Positions 1 through 9,300 of a stretch of DNA of 64,000 nt are shown here, piece after piece. The stretch is from Bacteroidales bacterium (GTDB lineage: Bacteria; Bacteroidota; Bacteroidia; Bacteroidales; F082), in assembly GCA_017461665.1 (NCBI GenBank), contig JAFTXI010000041.1:40797-104796 (forward strand), in the 5' to 3' direction. The notes under the pieces were generated by a model, which worked only from the letters and a program-made list of their open reading frames with translations, searched no databases and was not told the DNA's origin. The stretch's first letter is position 1, and each line of letters opens with the position of its first letter. A program made the position numbers and the translations under genes.

Positions 1-1182
1 CCTCATCTTAACAAGATTTACTGCGACAACACATTGATTACCAAAGAAGAGGCAAACATATATAAATCAAATAATCCTAATGTATTGGTGATAAATGAAA
101 GTAATGCATTGGCAACTTGGTGGAATGAACTGCCATCATTTTGGAAAACTCTTCTTATGGACCAGACAATGACCAACATAAATCCAACAAAAGAAGAATT
201 GCATGCTATCATAAATATAAAGAGCTTGAAAGTCAGTCATTTTATTCAAGATGCAGAGCCATTAAGCCGTTTAACAAATATAGAATCACTCGATTTGTCC
301 GGATCCAAAATCGATGATTTGTCTCCTCTATATGGGTTGCATAATCTTAAATCATTAAATATCAGCAATACAACCATCTCAGATTTAAGTCCTTTGGCTA
401 ACAACAATAATCTGAGAGAACTCAATATTGAAAATACCAATATAAGTTCTCTCGTTCCATTGCATGAACTGAAGAATATCAATAAGATATATGCCGACGG
501 AACAAACATTTCTACAGAGGAAGTTCTTGAGTTGAAGAAAATTCAAAGACAAGTAAGTGTTATATATCAAACTGAAGATCTTAGAATTTGGTGGGGCAAC
601 CTCAACGACTCGTGGCGCGACATCTTTAACTCCCACATCCTATGCAATTCAAATCCAACATCAGAACAGTTGCAATCGATTATAGATTTGGAGGAAATTA
701 CTATTGAACCGGAAAATATAGTATATACCCTTGAGCCAATCACCCAGATGGCTTTCCTTAAAAAACTGATTGTCAACAATAATCAAATTCAAGACTTGAG
801 TCCGTTAAACGATAAGTATTTCCTTGAAGTTCTTTCTGTAAGCGGAAATCCAATCGATAATATTTTGCCGCTTTCACTTCTAACATCATTGAAAGATCTG
901 AATATTGAGAATACTCCTGTAAGCGAACTAACGCCAATAGAATCGTTGGAAAACATTAAGGTTCTTAATATTAGCGGCACTTCTATCAGGAACCTAAGAC
1001 CAATTGCCAAGTTCAACGCATTGGAAGACTTATCGATAGTTAATACAGGAATAAAAAATATTGAAGTCTTGGAAAATCTTACTTCTTTAAAACACCTAAA
1101 GGCTTATAAGACAAAGATTAAAGGTAAAAATATCGAACTTCTAAAAGTTAAGCAACCCGACTTGAACGTGATATATTACTAA
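1..1182 (+). CDS. Leucine-rich repeat protein, 5' end outside window
   Basis: The frame is open from base 1, so the gene starts upstream; the TTG at 34 is not a credible start because the codons before it (HLNKIYCDNT) match a repeat seen later (NINKIYADGT). The visible 393 residues hold internalin-like LRRs of about 22 residues (L..L..L.+..T.I.DLSPL). There are two copies of a larger module. Each begins with a WW..L...W...F segment (about codons 40-53 and 195-210), continues with N.NPT.E.L..I, then LRRs, and closes with a KI.A..T.I..E...L segment. LRRs of this kind usually bind proteins, and in this phylum they are often surface or secreted. No sorting domain is visible: the protein ends in the LRR cap (LNVIYY). 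Substrate or partner unknown. Confidence 0.85.
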   Translation, partial: PHLNKIYCDNTLITKEEANIYKSNNPNVLVINESNALATWWNELPSFWKTLLMDQTMTNINPTKEELHAIINIKSLKVSHFIQDAEPLSRLTNIESLDLSGSKIDDLSPLYGLHNLKSLNISNTTISDLSPLANNNNLRELNIENTNISSLVPLHELKNINKIYADGTNISTEEVLELKKIQRQVSVIYQTEDLRIWWGNLNDSWRDIFNSHILCNSNPTSEQLQSIIDLEEITIEPENIVYTLEPITQMAFLKKLIVNNNQIQDLSPLNDKYFLEVLSVSGNPIDNILPLSLLTSLKDLNIENTPVSELTPIESLENIKVLNISGTSIRNLRPIAKFNALEDLSIVNTGIKNIEVLENLTSLKHLKAYKTKIKGKNIELLKVKQPDLNVIYY

Positions 1183-1201
1183 TAGTCACGTAATCTAAAA
1201 A

Positions 1202-1250
1202 AATCGGCTCCATAGATCGTCGTCATGACAATATGGAGCCGAATTGTTTT
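1202..1250. terminator. Bidirectional intrinsic terminator
   Basis: A 10-bp inverted repeat (cggctccata at 1205-1214, tatggagccg at 1232-1241) is flanked by A-rich sequence on the left and a T run on the right. It lies between the convergent LRR and PepSY-like genes and can serve both. Confidence 0.75.
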
Positions 1251-1270
1251 TGCTTAATACTTAAATAAAA

Positions 1271-1705
1271 TCAATCGTCGTAGGAAATAAGTTTTCCTTT
1301 GCTGTTGAATTCAATTTCTAAGCTATCGTTAAGTTCAATCTTGATGCGATTAAATTCTCTCTCAACATCGGTAATGCACATTCCATTGTGATTCATTTCA
1401 ACATAATTTGTAATGTCTTTCAAGATGAAACCTGTTGGAATACAATTGTTTTTACTGCTGACATCTGTCCATTCGCCTTTTGCGTTGAAGTCGATTTCTG
1501 TTCCATTTTCAAAACGAATCTTGTATTCGGTGTCAGCAAATTCTTTGTCAGCAAAAACATACGAAACTTTGTAATCGCTGAAATAGGTTTTAACAAATTC
1601 CTGTGCCTTAGCCGGAAGTTGTTCAAGTTTTGTCATTCCATTCTGAGCAAAAACGTTTGCTCCAAACAATAAGATAATTGCTAATGTTAAAATGTTTTTT
1701 TTCAT
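1271..1705 (-). CDS. Secreted PepSY-like (BLIP-like) protein
   Basis: 144-residue protein with an N-terminal signal peptide (cut near VFAQ, residues 18-21). The mature part has two related halves, each with a Y/R-I-+-.-.-.-G/D-.-EI-F-..-KG signature (YKIRFENGTEIDFNAKG and IKIELNDSLEIEFNSKG). This is typical of the PepSY-like family once named putative beta-lactamase-inhibitor-like, small periplasmic proteins of the Bacteroidetes with no settled function. It is transcribed convergently with the LRR gene. The family call is from pattern memory; the biochemical role is unknown. Confidence 0.7.
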   Translation of the reverse strand: MKKNILTLAIILLFGANVFAQNGMTKLEQLPAKAQEFVKTYFSDYKVSYVFADKEFADTEYKIRFENGTEIDFNAKGEWTDVSSKNNCIPTGFILKDITNYVEMNHNGMCITDVEREFNRIKIELNDSLEIEFNSKGKLISYDD

Positions 1706-1784
1706 TTTTTTCAGATTTTAATTATTAATACAATCATATAACGTATAAAGTTCAAAAAGATTATTTCAAACAAAAAAAATATAA

Positions 1785-2705
1785 TTATTTTATCCAGATA
1801 ATCTTATAATTAGTTTTTCCCCAATAAATATTGGTATTTTCGACATTATTGGTAAATCCAAGAAGGAATCCTCCGCCTCCGGCTCCACATAATTTCACCT
1901 GAAAATGAGAGTCATTTAAAGATTTCCCGAAGAAGATTTTAAGTTCATCAGGAATAGTGTGCGAGAGTAATTCCATCTGCATCTTTGAAAGTAAAGATAA
2001 ATTAACAAAAAATTCATCGTCATTCTTTTCGACAAGACAATTAATGCAATTATTAACTAAAGGTACATACATATTGTCAAACCTCTCATGATATTTATTG
2101 TCTTCTCTCAATTCCTTAAATCTCTCTACCAATGGTGACGTCGGACTTTTTATCTTAGTATCAATCAAGAAGATATGAATATTATCGGAGATAAAATCGG
2201 TATCTAAAACCGTGAAATAAGACTGTTGTCTGTTATCCATTGTCCGTTGACTTAAAACAAAAGGCTTTCCAAGATAACATTGCAGAGGATCTATACCCGA
2301 GCTACTTCCGTGAAAATAAGACTCCATCGAAGCGAGGAAATCTTTGAGTTTCAATACATCTTGAATTTCGATTAATTTATAGCGATCATAAATAGCAGCT
2401 ACCACAGCACCAGAGCTTCCCACGCCATAACCGAGAGGAATGTTTGAATCTAAGAAAATCCCGGCATTAAGTTCCATCTCGAACCTTCTTAAATCCAAAA
2501 TCCTAAACTTCTCATTCGCAGAGAGATAATTATAAAAATCGAAAAGATTCTTGTTCGACTCTATAGCTTTTTCCGATGGACGATGCATTATCGTGTTCCA
2601 CTCGGCACTGCTGTTATAATAAGGTATCAGCAAGGCATCAGCGCCGAATATCATCGAATATTCGCCAAAAAGAATCACCTTGCCATTATATTTTCTCTTA
2701 TCCAT
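1785..2705 (-). CDS. mvk: Mevalonate kinase (GHMP family)
   Basis: Phosphorylates mevalonate to 5-phosphomevalonate in the mevalonate route to isoprenoids. The 306-residue protein has the GHMP fold signatures: GKVILFGEY at 8-16, the ATP loop PLGYGVGSSGA at 90-100, a GSSSGIDP stretch at 133-140 that carries the likely catalytic Asp, and the glycine-rich motif CGAGGGG near 273-279. It is the last gene of a leftward operon, and its start overlaps the end of the decarboxylase gene by 8 bp, implying translational coupling. Residues about 152-163 (SQRTMDNRQQSY) are encoded by a 7-bp-period array (2221-2252), an in-frame repeat in an otherwise ordinary enzyme. The operon context makes mevalonate kinase more likely than another GHMP kinase. 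Confidence 0.88.
   Translation of the reverse strand: MDKRKYNGKVILFGEYSMIFGADALLIPYYNSSAEWNTIMHRPSEKAIESNKNLFDFYNYLSANEKFRILDLRRFEMELNAGIFLDSNIPLGYGVGSSGAVVAAIYDRYKLIEIQDVLKLKDFLASMESYFHGSSSGIDPLQCYLGKPFVLSQRTMDNRQQSYFTVLDTDFISDNIHIFLIDTKIKSPTSPLVERFKELREDNKYHERFDNMYVPLVNNCINCLVEKNDDEFFVNLSLLSKMQMELLSHTIPDELKIFFGKSLNDSHFQVKLCGAGGGGFLLGFTNNVENTNIYWGKTNYKIIWIK
2221..2252 (-). repeat. Heptad array inside mevalonate kinase gene
   Basis: Degenerate 7-bp units (gactgtt, gtctgtt, atccatt, gtccgtt) lie within the coding sequence. On the coding strand they read as TMDNRQQS. The same unit family occurs in the GHMP kinase and RNase H genes of this window. Confidence 0.75.
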
Positions 2706-3699
2706 TATTTACTTTGTCGTCTATATATTTATTATTGAAACAATAATTTTTCAATACTTCTTCAATAAAAACATGCACCTTATCAGAGCATGAATCCGGG
2801 TAGAGAAGATGAACATTAGGACCTGCGTCTAATGTGTAACATATTGGGAGACAAGTTTCTTTTCTAAATTTAATTATTTCATTAATAATATTTATCGTAT
2901 TCGGTTCTTTAAGAGTGTAAGAAGGTGTCGAACTTGCCATCAAGTCGTGAAGTTGATTTGCCTCGTCTTCTGTAATTTTTATAAAACCTTCTAAATCACC
3001 TTGTTTTAGAATTATCAGTAAATCTTCGGTATTTTTTCTTGCAGAGGTATAACGTTTTTCAGCCATCGGATGATTATTCATCAAGGAATGTCCAGCCCTA
3101 CTCGAGACGCTTTTCTCCTTAGAACTCACAATTAAAATAGTATCATGATATGACTTAAAGACAGGATTAATCATCTCGCCGATTGGAATAGCATAATCGT
3201 TGGAACTATTTGACAATGATGGCGTTTCTCCCCACAAAGTCATTATTGGATAAACTGAACGCGCTGCGCTTCCCGAAGCCAAACGCGAGAGATACGAAGC
3301 TTCCTGTAGATCTATCTCTCCTCCTTTATATTTAATCTCCAATAAACAGAGAATCAAGGCACTCATGGAAGAAGCACTCGACGCTATGCCGGAAGAATGC
3401 GGGAAAGAATTGTAACTCTCTATATCTAAATGAAGTCCTTTAAGAAAAGAAAAATGCTCATCATTGGCTTGAATATATTTTTGTATCTTCTCTTTAAACG
3501 CTTGATTCTCTTTTCCTTCAAAATAAAAATTCATACCTTGCTCATCAGATTCATTGTAACTTACCTTAGTCTCGGTAAAACAATTCGTCAATGTAAAACT
3601 AATTGATGGATTGTTAGGAAGCTGATTTCCGTGCTTTCCCCAATATTTTACTATTGCAATATTAGATGGACTTCTTTTTATTATTAGTTTAGAGTTCAT
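2698..3699 (-). CDS. mvaD: Diphosphomevalonate decarboxylase
   Basis: ATP-dependent decarboxylation of mevalonate diphosphate to isopentenyl diphosphate. The 333 residues carry the diagnostic motifs: PSNIAIVKYWGK at 11-22, the phosphate-binding SSGIASSASSMSAL at 102-115, and DAGPNVHLLYP at 291-301 with the catalytic Asp. The length is slightly short for the bacterial family but all motifs are present. It lies between the GYDIA kinase (upstream, 80 bp of repeats between) and mevalonate kinase (8-bp overlap). The repeat-filled gap upstream suggests one transcript rather than a separate promoter, though none can be excluded. Confidence 0.95.
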   Translation of the reverse strand: MNSKLIIKRSPSNIAIVKYWGKHGNQLPNNPSISFTLTNCFTETKVSYNESDEQGMNFYFEGKENQAFKEKIQKYIQANDEHFSFLKGLHLDIESYNSFPHSSGIASSASSMSALILCLLEIKYKGGEIDLQEASYLSRLASGSAARSVYPIMTLWGETPSLSNSSNDYAIPIGEMINPVFKSYHDTILIVSSKEKSVSSRAGHSLMNNHPMAEKRYTSARKNTEDLLIILKQGDLEGFIKITEDEANQLHDLMASSTPSYTLKEPNTINIINEIIKFRKETCLPICYTLDAGPNVHLLYPDSCSDKVHVFIEEVLKNYCFNNKYIDDKVNNG

Positions 3700-3783
3700 A
3701 GTTTAAAGTTTAGAGTAGTTTAAAAGTTTAATGTTTTTAAGTTAATTATTAAGTTCTGAAATTTTGAGGTTTTGAAGTTTTAA
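3698..3783. repeat. Octad array filling the gap between two mevalonate genes
   Basis: Nearly the whole intergenic space is made of degenerate 8-bp units such as aagtttaa, aagttctg and aggttttg. It supplies the stop codon of the upstream GHMP kinase gene (complement of 3780-3782) and reaches the start codon of mvaD. No promoter motif is evident. Confidence 0.75.
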
Positions 3784-4730
3784 AGTACTATGTCTGAATA
3801 ATTAAAAATCACATTAAGACCTTTACTTTCAAAATAATTTTTAACTTTTGTTTTGTCCCAAGATGTCGCTGCCATGAAAAAGTCGCCGCCCCAAGCTCCC
3901 AAAGATTTCATTTCACCCTCAAAATCGGAGAAATATTTTTTTATTCTATTCTGTTCCAAGCAAGCCGCCATTATCTCTTCATGTACCTTCAAGAAATAAC
4001 AGAAGTCGCTGAGGTTCTGCACTTCCGGTAGTATTTTGCTTATCTCAGAAATTGCATTTATCTCAGTAGCGAAACTCTTCTCTTTTGCAAGAAAAGCCTT
4101 CACCTCGTTAGATGAACTCTGCTTATGTCCTTGATAAACAAAATAAAGATTGTCTTTAAACTCAGGATTGAAATTATCAATACTCACAAAAGGGCTGTTG
4201 ATTGTTGACTGTTGTCTGTTGACTTGATAAAATATTGGTGTTTCGGCTTTTGCGCAGGCTATGTCGTAGCCCGATCCTTTGAAAGTAGAAACCAACAACA
4301 GATAAGGATTTATTCCTGCCCATTCCGACACATTATTAATTAATGTAGAGCTACTCCCGAGTCCCCATTGCGGATCGAAATCTAAACAAGTAGTGAATTT
4401 ATAGTCGTGGGAGTCGGTGAAGATATTATCGTTTAATGATTTGACTTTAGATAAGATAATGGAAAGACGTTCTGCTTTTTCTTTATCGTCGGTTTTTAAG
4501 ACAGAGAAGTCATCTCTATTTAAAATTACTGAAAACCAAGGCTCTGAACTACGAACTATGTCTGTTGACTTTCTGAAAGCGTCCCAATAAATAAGGTTCT
4601 CGTTTGAATCTAAAGACTCCACCTCTAAGCTCTGACCTAATTTCAGAGGAAGAGCCAATGCCGTCGCTCCTTTCAAGACGAGATATTCGCCTGTCAACAA
4701 AAACTTACCGTTAGACTTGTAATAATTCAT
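3780..4730 (-). CDS. GYDIA-family GHMP kinase, candidate phosphomevalonate kinase
   Basis: 316-residue GHMP kinase with GKFLLTGEYLVL at 8-19, ATP loop WGLGSSSTL at 122-130, the family-naming GYDIA at 154-158, and a C-terminal GAWGGDFF motif. Proteins of this family are known in Bacteroidetes genomes next to mevalonate genes. Here it sits between HMG-CoA reductase and the decarboxylase, and no classical phosphomevalonate kinase is visible. I infer that it phosphorylates 5-phosphomevalonate, the step otherwise missing from this operon. Residues 171-178 (NRQQSTIN) come from a 7-bp-period repeat array. The GHMP fold is certain; the substrate is inference. Confidence 0.8.
   Translation of the reverse strand: MNYYKSNGKFLLTGEYLVLKGATALALPLKLGQSLEVESLDSNENLIYWDAFRKSTDIVRSSEPWFSVILNRDDFSVLKTDDKEKAERLSIILSKVKSLNDNIFTDSHDYKFTTCLDFDPQWGLGSSSTLINNVSEWAGINPYLLLVSTFKGSGYDIACAKAETPIFYQVNRQQSTINSPFVSIDNFNPEFKDNLYFVYQGHKQSSSNEVKAFLAKEKSFATEINAISEISKILPEVQNLSDFCYFLKVHEEIMAACLEQNRIKKYFSDFEGEMKSLGAWGGDFFMAATSWDKTKVKNYFESKGLNVIFNYSDIVL
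4194..4227 (-). repeat. Heptad array inside GYDIA kinase gene
   Basis: Units gctgttg, attgttg, actgttg, tctgttg and acttgat lie in tandem. On the coding strand they read VNRQQSTINS in frame. Only this strand is stop-free, since the other contains TGA. Confidence 0.8.
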
Positions 4731-4750
4731 AATTCATAATTTTGATGATA

Positions 4751-4805
4751 AGACGCATCAATTACATATTGTTTATTTTTAAAGGTGTAATTGGTACGTC
4801 TCTAC
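4751..4805 (-). repeat. GTAG-foot hairpin element (family B) encoding the end of HMG-CoA reductase
   Basis: On the minus strand the element begins gtagagacgtaccaattaca and ends with the complementary taattgatgcgtct, a long imperfect hairpin of about 55 bp. It is nearly identical to 20628-20681 and related to 41302-41358. Its first 40 bases encode the last 13 residues and the stop codon of HMG-CoA reductase. Confidence 0.8.
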
Positions 4806-6150
4806 AATCATTCCTAATTGTATTAATAAATTTTTCAACTTCGGAATAAGAAACCACCTTATCTTTAAAATAGTCTGCGGCTTTTGTTTTTTCCTCTTCT
4901 GTAGCGCCAAGCTGATTCAATATATTTGCGAGGTGCATTTTCATGTGACCTTGCTGTATTCCTTTTGTCGTCAACGACTTAACGGCGGCGTAGTTATTAG
5001 CGAGTCCCATTGTTGCAGCAATCATCATCAGTTCTTGGGCTGAAGGATTTCCGAGAAGTTCCAAGGATTTCTTTGCCAAAGGATGTAATGACGTCAAGCC
5101 GCCCACTGTACCGAGAGCGAGAGGCACTTCGAGAGTGAATCGGAAGATACCGTTTTGAATATCAACGTATGAGAGACTTTGGTAAGAGCCGTTTCTTGAA
5201 GCATAAGCGTGACCTGCTGCTTCGGTAGCTCTGAAGTCGTTGCCTGTTGCGATGACGACTGCGTCTATTCCATTGTAGATACCTTTGTTGTGAGTCGTTG
5301 CACGATACACATCGATATGAGCAATATCGACGGCTTTCTTGAATTTCTCTGCAAAAGCCTTTCCGTCAAGACATTCGTCAACGCCATTGAGTTCATCAAC
5401 AGGACATTCCACCCAGACTTTCACCTTACATTCAGGAGTATAGTTCGACAAGATGCACATCACTATTTCAACATGACGTTCATTTTCGTTTAAGTTAATT
5501 TGTTTTAAGAAAAATTCCTGAAGCGTCCGACCGAAGGATTCCAATATAGAGTTAATGAAGTTAGCTCCCATGGAGTCGCAGGTGTTGAAGGTGACGAGGA
5601 ACTGATAATAATCGTGGATTTTATCTGTCATGTCAACGAGTTGAATATCCAATATTCCTCCGCCGCGTTGTCTCATCTTCTCTGTTATCGACGATGTTTT
5701 CTTAATAAATTCGTCTTTAATTTCCGGGAGTAAGTCGTTGAGAATCTTCTTATCGCCTTTCCAACAGAAATGCACCTGACCTACTTTCTTAACATCGATA
5801 ACTTCTGCGTGAAAGCCGCCTCTTTCGCCCCAGAATTTCGCTGCTGCCGAAGCCGCTGCCACAACAGAGCTTTCTTCAATAACCATAGGAACGACGTACG
5901 ACTTGTCGTTGATAATCACGTTGGGAGAAACTCCGTAAGGAATATGGAAATTGGAAATGGTATTTTCGCTAAACTCGTCAAATTGTTTTTGTTTCTCATG
6001 ATCCTGATACCAGAAACTTTTCAACAAAGAAATAAACTCACTCGGATTATCGATATATTCTGACACGACCTTCAGCTTGTCTTCTTTCAACAGCTTTGAA
6101 AAGCCTTTCTTTATCAGGTCTCTTTTTCTTATGCGCCTAACTTCTTCCAT
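4762..6150 (-). CDS. mvaA: Hydroxymethylglutaryl-CoA reductase (class II type)
   Basis: Reduces HMG-CoA to mevalonate with NAD(P)H, the committed step of the mevalonate route. In the 462 residues the catalytic set is visible: Glu in VIEESSVVAAAS (92-93), Lys289 in THNKGIYNGIDA, Asp305 in GNDFRA, and His402 in GHMKMH. There is no membrane domain, consistent with the soluble bacterial enzyme. It is the first gene of the leftward operon and has a promoter motif 26 bp upstream. The last 13 residues (RDVPITPLKINNM) are encoded by a hairpin repeat, so the natural C-terminus appears to have been replaced or extended. HMG-CoA synthase and IPP isomerase are not in the window. Confidence 0.95.
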   Translation of the reverse strand: MEEVRRIRKRDLIKKGFSKLLKEDKLKVVSEYIDNPSEFISLLKSFWYQDHEKQKQFDEFSENTISNFHIPYGVSPNVIINDKSYVVPMVIEESSVVAAASAAAKFWGERGGFHAEVIDVKKVGQVHFCWKGDKKILNDLLPEIKDEFIKKTSSITEKMRQRGGGILDIQLVDMTDKIHDYYQFLVTFNTCDSMGANFINSILESFGRTLQEFFLKQINLNENERHVEIVMCILSNYTPECKVKVWVECPVDELNGVDECLDGKAFAEKFKKAVDIAHIDVYRATTHNKGIYNGIDAVVIATGNDFRATEAAGHAYASRNGSYQSLSYVDIQNGIFRFTLEVPLALGTVGGLTSLHPLAKKSLELLGNPSAQELMMIAATMGLANNYAAVKSLTTKGIQQGHMKMHLANILNQLGATEEEKTKAADYFKDKVVSYSEVEKFINTIRNDCRDVPITPLKINNM

Positions 6151-6175
6151 AATCTTGCATAAACATTTTACCTCG

Positions 6176-6183
6176 CAAAGGTA
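6176..6183 (-). promoter_or_regulatory. -7 element for the mevalonate operon
   Basis: The minus strand reads TACCTTTG, matching the Bacteroidetes TAnnTTTG element, 26 bp before the reductase ATG. It is divergent from the promoter at 6230. Confidence 0.65.
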
Positions 6184-6229
6184 ATAAAATAATTAAGGTG
6201 TTTTCTATTTAATTTACCGAAATATTTTT

Positions 6230-6237
6230 TACTTTTG
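6230..6237 (+). promoter_or_regulatory. -7 element for the first T9SS cargo operon
   Basis: TACTTTTG matches TAnnTTTG and is followed by GCA as at other promoters here. It implies a leader of about 105 nt before the ATG at 6348. The leader contains a GC-rich patch with a 6-bp inverted repeat (aggtcc 6299-6304, ggacct 6329-6334) and an upstream ATG at 6281. Confidence 0.65.
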
Positions 6238-6347
6238 CACACGAATTAATAACATATAGATTAAATTAAAATTTATAATAATGGCGGATGCATTAAAGAG
6301 GTCCCTGCGTTCGCTCCCCCGTAATTTTGGACCTCATTTGTTATTTT

Positions 6348-9300
6348 ATGAAAAAGATCTCTACACTATTGATTGTGTTGCTGTCAACATTATTTGCGAC
6401 AGCTCAAAACTCAGATTTCGTATTCTCTTACGATTTTACAACAACTAACGAATTAAACGAATGGACCGTCATCGACAACAACAACGATGGAGTCAATTGG
6501 GAATTCATGGACGGAATGAAAGGTATCGTTTACAATGGCAACACCACTGAGGTGGCAGCCGACGATTGGTTAATCTCACCTTCATTTGCAGTAGAAAGCG
6601 GAAAGTATTATATTATAGAATATACTGTAGCTCAGAGAGGCTCGTTCGGTACAGATATTATCAACGTTCACTACGGCTCAAGAATAACAACTACTTCCTC
6701 AACATTATTAACAGAAGAAAGATATGATCATCACGCTGGAATGGTAACTCGCAAATGCCATATCACAGTACAAGAAGGCGATGATGTTCAATTAGGTTTC
6801 AACATCACCTCTGCTGCATCCAACGGACTTGTCACTCTGAAGTCAGTGTCGGTACAAGAAAGCACAAACCAAAGACCAGCTCAAGCACCAGCTATGCTCG
6901 TCAGTTCCGATTTCAATGCAAAGACTGTCACTGTTAAATGGATAAACCCTGAACGCGACGTCAACGACATCATCATCAATCAGCCTATGACAGCCAAGAT
7001 TTATGAAAACGATATTGTCGTAGCAACTCTCGAAAACATGACTGCTGGAGAACAAGTAGAATACGTTCAGAGTCCAGAGAATTTCGTGGGAATGGTAACA
7101 TACGGCGTTACATTATCTATCGACGATTTAGAATCTGAGGTCATAGAACATGAGATAAATCTTGATGACTACCAAGGTACAATGACCACACTTATCGAGT
7201 TACCTATCAACAACTCTTCAGATTTTTCTACCAATTGGACAGTTCAAAATCTTGACGGCGGCGCTACATGGGAATATTACGCTAAAGGTGCCTCAATAGC
7301 TAAAGGCAGTTCAACATCAGCCAACGACTGGTTATTCTCACCGGCTGTAGAACTTGAAGCCAACAAACGTTATGTTCTTTGTTACAAATTAAAGTCATCA
7401 ATGACATATTGTACCAACATAGATATGACTGTTGGAACAGCTGCTACTTCATCGGCACATACTCAAGTTGTCGATAGTTATGTCAACTTATATCAAAATG
7501 GCTTTGCTGAATATCAATCACCACAATTTACTGTAGAAGAAACAGGAACCTACCACCTCGGATTCCATGTTACATATACAGAAAACTACTTCGACATGAA
7601 AGACATATCTGTAGGATACGTTGAGCAAGCAGGCGGCGGTGATGAAGAAGTCGGCGACTTGGAAGTTGAAGAATATGTAGAGACCGTTCTTCCTGACAAC
7701 GACAATGGCGACTTGACATACACAACAGAATATTTCACTCCTATGACTATGGAAGGCGTTGATTTCTTCGGCGCATTCTCACATGCACAAGTAGATGCCT
7801 ACACTTTGGCAGACAACGGCGTTTATGCAATGCCTTTAGAGACAGGCTTCACACCTAACTTAAATTCTCCATTAATCACAGCTGAGGTAGCAGGCGGTGT
7901 AACATATCACGACGGCAAAATTTATTGCAACACCTACGATGACAATACCAACACTCAAGAAGTTAAACCTGTATGGAAAATATACGATGCCAACACATAC
8001 GAGTTAATCGCTGAAAAAGAACTCAACGACAACTGCGAAAATACGACAATCTGTTTATCTTACGATATGACAACCGACAATATCTATGGATTGGTAAAAG
8101 ATTATACAGATACATGGTTGGTTCAAATAAATCCTGAGACAGGTGAGATGACAAGAATCGCTGACCGTCTTGACTACACAAAACGCTTCCTCACATTAGG
8201 TTGCAACGCCAAAGGTGAACTCTACTGCGTTTATATGACTGAAGACAATGTCACCGGCGACCAGACTCACTATCTCGGCAGAATCAACAAAGCCGATGGC
8301 GCTATTGTAGAAGTCGGAAAGATACAAGAAACAAACTTCATGAATGAAGACTTCCTTTATAACATGAAATATCGTCAAGTTCTTTTCTTCGACAACTCTT
8401 CCGACACAATGTATTGGATGTTCTGCAGTTCAAGCTTAGCCTTAGGTTCACAATATGCAGCCATTGTTGAAGTCAACAGATATAATGCTGTCGCTACCTT
8501 GCGTGCATATCAGTTAGACTTATACGCAATAGCCGGAGCTTATTTCAACGAGCCATCGATGTTGGCACCTTCAATCATCACCGACTTCAACTTCACTGAC
8601 GATGCCGACGGAGCCAACAGCGGAACAATAACATTCAAACTCCCTTCAACATCATACAACGGCGACAACTTATCAGGCACTGTCAACTATAGAGTCTATG
8701 CCGATGAGTTAGATGAATTTACAGGCAGCGGCGCTCCAGGACAAGAAATAGCAATTCCTATTCAAGCCTATAACGACATCATCACTCTCAATCTCTTAGC
8801 TTCAAATGCTTCAGGCGAAGGACCAACAATCCAACGCGAGATCTTAGTCGGTTATGACCTCCCAGAAGCTCCTAAAAATATTGTCCTTACAAAAGAAGGA
8901 AACGGATTAGAGACGACACTCACATGGGACGCTCCTGAGATAGGTGTAAACGGCGGCGACTTCGACGTCGAGAATCTCAACTATACCGTCATCAGATACC
9001 CTGGCGAGGAAGTCGTGGTAGAAGGTACTACAGAAAGAGTATTGGTGGAAACTCATAGCGGCGACATGACGCGTTATGTTTATGAGGTATATTCATGCAT
9101 CGGTGACGTACGTTCCGAGGGAGCTTTCTCTAACAACCTCATCGTCGGTGACCCTCTCAACACTCCTTACGGCGGCGTGTTCGGTTCTGTATATGACATG
9201 TATAACTACTACACAATCGTCGATGCAAACAACGACGGTTACCCTTGGCTATACGACGAAATGACTGGTGCAGCAGTATATCATTACAATTGGGCAGAAG

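Noticed and set aside
34-36. TTG as start of the LRR gene
   Set aside because: The frame is open to base 1 and the residues before it match a later repeat, so the gene begins outside the window.
6327-6329. TTG start of the first cargo gene
   Set aside because: The ATG at 6348 begins a proper signal peptide; seven extra residues before it are not expected.
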